A stretch of DNA of 64,000 nucleotides from Topomyia yanbarensis (lineage: Eukaryota; Arthropoda; Insecta; Diptera; Culicidae), in the NCBI RefSeq assembly GCF_030247195.1, contig NC_080672.1:391237037-391301036 (forward strand), written 5' to 3'. The position numbers were made by a program, and so were the translations under genes. Positions 58,437 to 64,000 of the stretch are shown here, piece by piece. The notes under the pieces were generated by a model, which was not told the origin of the DNA, searched no databases, and worked only from the letters and a program-made list of their open reading frames with translations. Position 1 is the stretch's first letter, and the number at the start of each line of letters is the position of its first letter.

Positions 58437-59903
58437 ATGGAGTTAACAAAAAATAAAAACAAACAGACGGAGGTGCCAAACCCCTTCGCTAGAGGTGGTT
58501 TGGCGAGGTCTCCCCCCCGTGGGGAGAGTAGTGGAGCGATGAGTGCTGCATCTGAAAGCACCAGTGATCTCCCAGCAGCGCTAGGAAATAGCCCTACCAA
58601 TGCACCGGAGGGGCCACTATCTGCGATGCGCAAAGTAGCGAAGCAACTCGATTCAATAATCGAGTTCACTAGCGCAAAGCAGAATATAGCCAAGGAGTTG
58701 AAGTTGAGCCTCCTGGAGCTCCGGAAAGCTGTTCGTGTCGCAAGACAGGAACAGCAGGCCTATGTTAAGAGGGTGGAATGTCGGGAGAGGCCCGACAGCG
58801 AAACCCAGACAGTGGCCTCCAATAGGGAGGAAAGAGAGAAGGTCGATAGAGGTTCACAGACAGTGGCCTTCACCTTCTATGGAGCAGCCACGTCGATCGG
58901 AGCGGCGACCGAGTTCCCCTCGAAGGGAAAAGGCAAGGGCAATCGCAAGACGGCATCGAACGCGAAGCGCCCTAGGAAGTCGCCAGGCGAGGGTGCCAAA
59001 ACCGACACCACTCGGCGTGCAACCGTTAAGGCCAAACGCCGTTTGGCCGAGGTAAGCGAGGGCGAGAGTGACCTCGCTGTGGAGAGCGATGGTACCAGCA
59101 ACCCGGCACGACCGGGGCAGGGGGGCTCAAACCCCTGGACGCTGGTCATCAAGAAAAAGCCGGCACCGACACCGGAGGTACCGCGGCCTGCGAAGAAGGC
59201 CAAGGACAGAGGCGAAGCCTTGTGGTTAAAAACCGACAAGGACAAATACGCCGATGTCCTAAAATCGATGAAGGCGGCCGAAAGCCTCTCGGCCCTTGGG
59301 CAGGATGTGCGTAGCGTAAGACGCACCAACACGGGAGAGATGCTTCTGGTGCTGAAGCGAGGCGCACAATCTAGTGCAGTATACAAGGCCTTGGCCCAAG
59401 AGGTCCTTTGTGAAGGCGCCCAAATCAGGTCGCTAGGTGCGGAAACGACTCTCCAGTGCAAGCACTTGGACGAGTTCACGACCGCAGAAGACGTCGTCGT
59501 TAAGGAGCATTGCGACGTCACAATCGAGCGGGCCTCTGTGCGATTGAGAGATGGACCCTCTAGCACCCAAGTAGCCTACCTCAGGCTACTGAAGGCGGAT
59601 GCCAAAAAGGTAACCGAGAAAGGGAAGCTGAAGATCGGCTGGTCGGTATGCCCTATTAGTATACCTCAGCCGCCTTCAGTGGATAGGTGCTATCGGTGCC
59701 TTGAGTCCGGCCACAAAGCATACGAGTGCAAAGGCATAGATAGGAGCAAACTATGTCGTCGCTGCGGCGAGGAGGGACATAAAGAGCGGGGGTGCACTAA
59801 GGCACACAAGTGCCTTATCTGCACCGCTAAGAAGCAAGCCCATAAACATGCTATGGGCGGACCTTCGTGTCCCTTCGGTGAGTTAAATAAGAAGAAGCCG
59901 TGA
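58437..59903 (+). CDS. R1-clade retrotransposon ORF1 (Gag-like, zinc knuckles)
   Basis: 488 residues from the ATG at 58,437 (MELTKNKNKQTEVPNP); the frame is open slightly upstream but only with a GTG. It is an RNA-binding protein that would coat the element's RNA. Residues ~60-110 (SAMRKVAKQLDSIIEF...LKLSLLELRKAVRVARQEQQ) look like a coiled coil; the middle is basic and low-complexity (KGKGKGNRKTASNAKRPRKS), then SNPWTLVIKKKPAP. The C-terminus has two standard CCHC knuckles, CYRCLESGHKAYEC (from residue ~418) and CRRCGEEGHKERGC (~440), and a third variant beginning CLIC. Length and layout fit R1-clade ORF1. It ends TGA at 59,901-59,903, overlapping the start of the ORF2 frame. Confidence 0.93.
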   Translation: MELTKNKNKQTEVPNPFARGGLARSPPRGESSGAMSAASESTSDLPAALGNSPTNAPEGPLSAMRKVAKQLDSIIEFTSAKQNIAKELKLSLLELRKAVRVARQEQQAYVKRVECRERPDSETQTVASNREEREKVDRGSQTVAFTFYGAATSIGAATEFPSKGKGKGNRKTASNAKRPRKSPGEGAKTDTTRRATVKAKRRLAEVSEGESDLAVESDGTSNPARPGQGGSNPWTLVIKKKPAPTPEVPRPAKKAKDRGEALWLKTDKDKYADVLKSMKAAESLSALGQDVRSVRRTNTGEMLLVLKRGAQSSAVYKALAQEVLCEGAQIRSLGAETTLQCKHLDEFTTAEDVVVKEHCDVTIERASVRLRDGPSSTQVAYLRLLKADAKKVTEKGKLKIGWSVCPISIPQPPSVDRCYRCLESGHKAYECKGIDRSKLCRRCGEEGHKERGCTKAHKCLICTAKKQAHKHAMGGPSCPFGELNKKKP

Positions 59904-62875
59904 ACGTCACACAGTTAAATCTTAACCATTGTGCAGCAGCCCAACAGCTGCTGTGGCAGTCGGTCTCGGAGTCGAGGACAGATGTCGCCCTCTTATCAGA
60001 CCCGTACCGCATCCCTGCCGGCAACGTCAATTGGGTGTCGGACGGGTCTGGAATGGTGGCAATCTCTACAACGGGACGGTTCCCGGTTCAAGAGGTAATA
60101 AACCCCTCCGCCGAGGGTGTGGCGATTGCCAAGATCAATGGTGTGTTCTATTGCAGCTGCTACGCCCCACCAAGGTGGCCAATAGAACAGTTCTACCAGA
60201 TGATCGACAGGCTCTCGTCGGACCTAGTGGGCCGGAAACCGGTAGTAATAGCGGGAGACTTTAACTCTTGGGCAGTGGAGTGGGGCAGCCGCTGTACAAA
60301 TAGCAGGGGTCAAGCGCTAATGGAAGCGCTTGCGAAACTCGATACTGTGCTAGCTAATAATGGCTCCGCTAGTACATTCCGTAGAAACGGAGTGGAGGCG
60401 TGGATTGACCTAACATTTGCCAGCCCGAGTCTGGCTCCAGGCATGGAATGGAGGGTAGACGAAGGTTACACCCATAGCGATCATTTAGCAATCCGCTTTA
60501 AGATCAACTATGGTGTGCAGCATCCGAGGGCGGGAGATCCCTGTCAGGTACGCGGGTGGAAGTCCAATCACTTCGACAGCGAAGCTTTCACCGCGGCCCT
60601 GGGACTGGAGGCCAACACCGACAGTCTAAGCGGGGATGCGCTGGTAGCTGTTCTATCACGCGCGTGCGACGCCACTATGCCGAGAAAAACACTGCCAAGA
60701 AACGGTAGATGCCCGGTATACTGGTGGAGTGCCGAGATTGCAGCTGTACGGTCAGCCTGCCTCAGAGCTAGACGTAGGATGCAAAGAGCTCGCACCGAGG
60801 ATGCAAGAGAGAACCGCCGTGAAGTGTTTCGAGCTGCGAAACTAGCCCTTAACAAGACTATTAAAAGCAGCAAGAGAGCGTGTTTCGACAACCTGTGTGA
60901 GAGTGCCAACGCGAATCCGTGGGGTGACGCCTACCGGATTGTGATGGCCAAGACCAAAGGGGGCTCCTCACCCCCAGAACGGTCTCCGGACCGGTTGGCA
61001 ACGATTATCGAAGTACTCTTCCCGTCTCGAGTCACAAGCCCCTGGCCACCTGCACTACGAGACAGTGCGGGCACGGTCGAAATGGTGGCTCCAGTGACGA
61101 ATGAAGAACTACTCGCAGTGGCTAAATCCCTAGCAATGAACAAAGCTCCAGGGCCGGATGGAGTTCCAAACAACGCTCTCAAGGCAGCGATCATAGCGAA
61201 CCCGAACATGTTCAGGCTAGCTATGCAGAGATGCCTTGACGAGTGCCGTTTCCCCGATAGATGGAAAAGGCAGAAACTGGTGCTGTTGCCGAAGCCCGGG
61301 AAGCCGCCAGGCGACCCATCGGCGTACAGACCAATCTGTCTGATAGACACGACTGGCAAACTGCTTGAGAGGATCATCCTCAACAGGCTCACCCCGTACG
61401 CGGAAGGTACGGACGGTCTGTCAAGCAACCAGTTTGGCTTTCGGAAGGGTAAGTCCACAGTGGACGCTCTCAACTCAGTGATAAATACTGCCGAGATAGC
61501 GATCCAACGAAAAAGGCGAGGTATTCGATACTGTGCGTTAGTGACACTTGACGTGAAGAACGCATTCAACAGCGCAAGCTGGGATGCCATCGCGCTCTCG
61601 TTACACCGGCTTAGCCTACCGGTGGGTCTGTACCGGATCCTGGAAAGTTACTTCCAAAACCGCGTACTGCTATACGAGACCGATGCCGGTCAGAAAAGGG
61701 TTCCGATTACCGCCGGAGTCCCGCAGGGCTCGATCCTAGGCCCAGTGCTATGGAACCTCATGTATGACGGGGTTCTGAGACTGAAGTTCCCTCCTGGGGT
61801 CAAGATCGTCGGCTTTGCCGACGACGTAACCTTGGAGGTCTACGGGGAGTCAATTCCTGAGGTAGAACTAACCGCAGAACACGCGATTAGCACGGTGGAG
61901 GAATGGATGAGCGCGAGAGGCCTGGAGCTCGCTCATCATAAGACGAAGGTAGTTATCGTCAACAACCGCAAGTCGGCACAACATGCAGTTATCCATGTGG
62001 GAGAAGTCGCGATCACTTCACAGCGAAGTCTGAAGTCTCTCGGAGTCATTATAGACGACAAGCTGACCTTCGGTAGCCATGTCGACTATACGTGCAAGAG
62101 AGCGTCGACTGCTGTTGCGGCTCTATCGAGAATGATGTCCAACAGCTCAAAGGTGTGCGCCAGTAGACGTAGGTTACTGGCAGGCGTTGCCGTATCTATC
62201 CTCAGGTACGGCGGCCCGTCATGGTCAAGAGCACTGAGGGTAACCAGTTACCTACAGAAACTGGAGAGCACCTACCGCGTGATGTGCCTCAGAGTGATAT
62301 CTGCCTACCGCACGGTATCACACGATGCATCCTGCGTGATAGCGAGCATGATGCCAGTCGGGCTGGTCATTCGGGAAGATGAGGAGTGCTTTGAGCTACG
62401 TGGAAATAGGGGAGCCCGTGAGTGAACCAGGGTGACCTCGGTCGCCAGATGGCAGCGTGAGTGGGACAACTCCTCGAAAGGTAGGTGGACCCACCGGCTG
62501 ATACCTAGCATATCGAGCTGGGTGGGAAGACCCCATGGGGAAGTTCACTTCCACCTGACACAATTCCTGTCAGGCCATGGCTGTTTCCGTCAGTACCTCC
62601 ACAAGTTCGGGCACGCTGAGGTCCCAGTCTGCCCGGACTGCCCAGGTGTAGATGAAACTGCCGAACACATACTGTTCGTATGTCATCGGTTCGACGTCGA
62701 AAGAAGAGCAATGCTTGACGTCTGTGGCTGGGACGCAACCCCTGATACCCTTATTCAGCGGATGTGTCAATCGGTGGAGAAGTGGAACGCAGTCTCGGCT
62801 GCTACCATCCAGATTGCCAGTAGGCTACAGGTAATCTGGCGAACCGAGCAACAGACGACGGGCACGGCTAACTAG
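59891..62875 (+). pseudogene. R1-clade retrotransposon ORF2 (endonuclease-RT), one in-frame stop
   Basis: Residue numbers count from the codon at 59,900. APE-type endonuclease: QLNLNHC start, LLSDPYR (D34 where most relatives have E), AGDFNSWAVEWGSRC (G119), THSDH (S193-H195). RT: PKPGKPPGDPSAYRPICL, NQFGFRKGKST, TLDVKNAFNSASW (D551), GVPQGSILGPVLWN (G606), GFADD (D641, D642). The frame stops at TGA 62,423-62,425 (codon 842) but continues in the same frame, without any shift, through VARWQREWDNSSKGRW and the Cys-His motif CPDCPGVDETAEHILFVC to TAG at 62,873-62,875. The stop is therefore a single nonsense change; the reconstructed length of ~990 codons is normal. There is no ATG near the start: the frame has TAA at 59,888-59,890, and its first ATG is residue 52. 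Confidence 0.93.
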
Positions 62876-63768
62876 TGATTGGTTAGCTGGAGCGAAAAAG
62901 GCCAAGCGCAAAAAAAGGGAGTGAATGGTCTGTTCATGCCGAGGCAAGTTTGGCGCAGCGAATGGCAACCGCGTAAGGGGTAAACCCAGCCACCCCGAAG
63001 CAAGACAGAAGAGTGAGTGTATAGGCGTATAAGTGGACTGCCTCATGCCAAGACGGGAGGGTCGTAGCGTAGTATGTTGGAACTTAGCTATCGATGCCTC
63101 ATGGCGTGGCAGAGGAGTGAAAGGGTGAGCATCCAAGTCAGTCTCACACGGCATGTTAAGGGTGAGCATAAAAGTCAGCCTCACGGGTTGGTAGAGGCTA
63201 GCACAAAAGTCAGCCTAACAAGGAATGAAAAAGGTGAGCACACAAGTCAGCCTCGCATAGTATGTCAGAAGTGGGGCCTAAGAAAAATGTCCCACATGGG
63301 ATGCCAGGGGGAGTGACAAAGGTACAATAGAGTGGCACGATTGAGAGTGAATCAGGTGATAGGGTGAGCACCCAAGTCAGCCTCACATGGTATGGGTGGG
63401 GCGAGCACAAAAGTAAACCTAGCAAGGAACGAGTAAGGTGAGCACACAAGTCAGCCTCATGTGGGAGTGTTTGAGAGTGAATCAAAGTGCGATTGAGAGA
63501 GCACCCAAGTAAGCCTCATACAGGATGTATGAACGCGTAAGTGAGAGTGAATGAGTACATTTAGTACAGCCATCCCCCCAGAAGTAATACCGAGAGGTAG
63601 TTCCTGGGAGGAATGATGGCGGAGCCCAATGGAGTTTAGTCGGTATTAATGGCTGGTCACCATTCGAGTCCCACACGCCCCCAGTGCACCCCGTGTGGTA
63701 GATTGGACCCTACCAATAGCACGTGTACTGGGCTAGGACATAAAGGTCTTCTCCATTGTAAAAAAAAA
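62876..63768 (+). other. R1-clade 3' UTR with ~8 imperfect repeats
   Basis: Copies of GTGAGCACACAAGTCAGCCT (with variants) occur at about 63,125, 63,161, 63,196, 63,235, 63,364, 63,402, 63,438 and 63,497, with irregular spacing of ~35-130 bp. The final part (63,560-63,768) is unique, ends TCTCCATTGT plus an A run, and is presumably the region recognised for reverse-transcription priming. No protein frame spans the region. Confidence 0.85.
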
Positions 63769-63783
63769 GAGGAAGGGTCCCAA
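63769..63783. repeat. Target-site duplication of the R1-clade element, right copy
   Basis: GAGGAAGGGTCCCAA, identical to 58,078-58,092. Confidence 0.95.
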
Positions 63784-63935
63784 GTACAGGCTAAAAAGTT
63801 ACGACTAAAGCATTAATCACGGACAATTTTCCCCGCCCTATAGATAAAACCGTCAATTGAACTAGTTTTGAATACAACTTCACAAAATTTGACATGTTAG
63901 CAAGTTTATGCGTTATACAATGATACCACAATAAT

Positions 63936-64000
63936 GGTGGCGCCGGTGGTTGAGTGGTAAGCGTGACCGCCACTTATTTCTGTTGGTCTGGGTTCAATCC
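63936..64000 (+). mobile_element. tRNA-derived SINE head, cut by the window edge
   Basis: GGTGGCGCCGGTGGTTGAGT... contains an A box TGGTTGAGTGG (63,947-63,957) and a B box GGTTCAATCC at 63,991-64,000, spaced as in RNA polymerase III tRNA-type promoters. No clean tRNA cloverleaf is formed (the acceptor side lies beyond the window), so a SINE is more likely than a tRNA gene. Confidence 0.7.

Larger units (their letters stand above)
58093..63768 (+). mobile_element. R1-clade non-LTR retrotransposon, nearly complete, ~5.68 kb
   Basis: A LINE with 5' UTR (58,093-58,436), ORF1, ORF2 (endonuclease, RT, C-terminal Cys-His motif), a repeat-bearing 3' UTR and a short A run (63,760-63,768), bounded by an exact 15-bp duplication. 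It is far more GC-rich (coding) than its surroundings. The architecture without RNase H, the ORF1 zinc knuckles and the ORF2 C-terminal 'CPDC...H....C' place it in the R1 clade. The insertion site is not 28S rDNA. Apart from one stop codon in ORF2, both frames are clean, so the insertion is probably recent. Whether other genomic copies are intact cannot be told here. Confidence 0.9.

Noticed and set aside
58877..59566. Long minus-strand frames opposite ORF1 and ORF2 of the R1 element
   Set aside because: Shadows of GC-rich coding sequence on the plus strand; no motifs.
63936..64000. A functional tRNA gene
   Set aside because: A and B boxes are present, but the sequence between them does not fold as a normal anticodon arm by eye, and such heads are common in mosquito SINEs. 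The acceptor arm lies outside the window.

Overview
The window looks like intergenic (or intronic) DNA from a culicine mosquito, most likely Aedes. It is AT-rich and saturated with mobile elements of the kinds these genomes carry: jockey/Juan-like, LOA-like and R1-clade non-LTR retrotransposons, Tc1/mariner relatives, TTAA- and TA-flanked miniature elements, and a tRNA-derived SINE. The genus is an inference from family content. I find no host gene I can name; three weak exon candidates are listed.

Layout. 1-530 is a broken retrotransposon reverse transcriptase. About 1,000-1,700 is a unique island with a TATA/Inr-like promoter and a short signal-peptide ORF. 2,340-7,750 is an AT satellite with ~19-bp units in a higher-order arrangement, split by a 919-bp TA-flanked element. 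10,636-14,886 and 15,021-17,098 are two copies of one large retroposon ('family X' here). Each has a left module, an internal array of ~440-bp tandem units, a right module and an A tail; the second has an exact 16-bp target duplication and sits inside an older jockey-type element (14,899-19,430, minus strand). 21,846-23,825 is a TA-flanked element that has picked up a jockey fragment. 25,165-26,872, 44,133-45,033 and 53,960-57,215 hold more family X arrays. 27,480-29,860 is a stack of nested insertions that contains a complete hammerhead ribozyme fold on the minus strand. 33,640-36,150 holds remnants of a mariner-like transposase and of a LOA-type RNase H. 38,286-41,462 holds three miniature elements. 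45,034-46,392 is an almost pure 17-bp minisatellite (~80 copies), followed by an older, degenerate 17-bp-period array. 50,500-52,270 holds small elements and another reverse-transcriptase pseudogene. 54,283-55,909 is a complete but decayed Tc1 element. 58,093-63,768 is a nearly intact R1-clade retrotransposon with a 15-bp target duplication: ORF1 is open and ORF2 is interrupted by a single in-frame TGA. The window ends inside a SINE head.

How the parts relate. Nesting gives relative ages, because several insertions can be undone on paper to restore the target sequence. The TA-flanked families share one terminal-repeat plan, which suggests one transposase lineage mobilised several of them. The R1 and jockey elements supply the LINE machinery that could have moved family X and the SINE in trans; that last link is inference.
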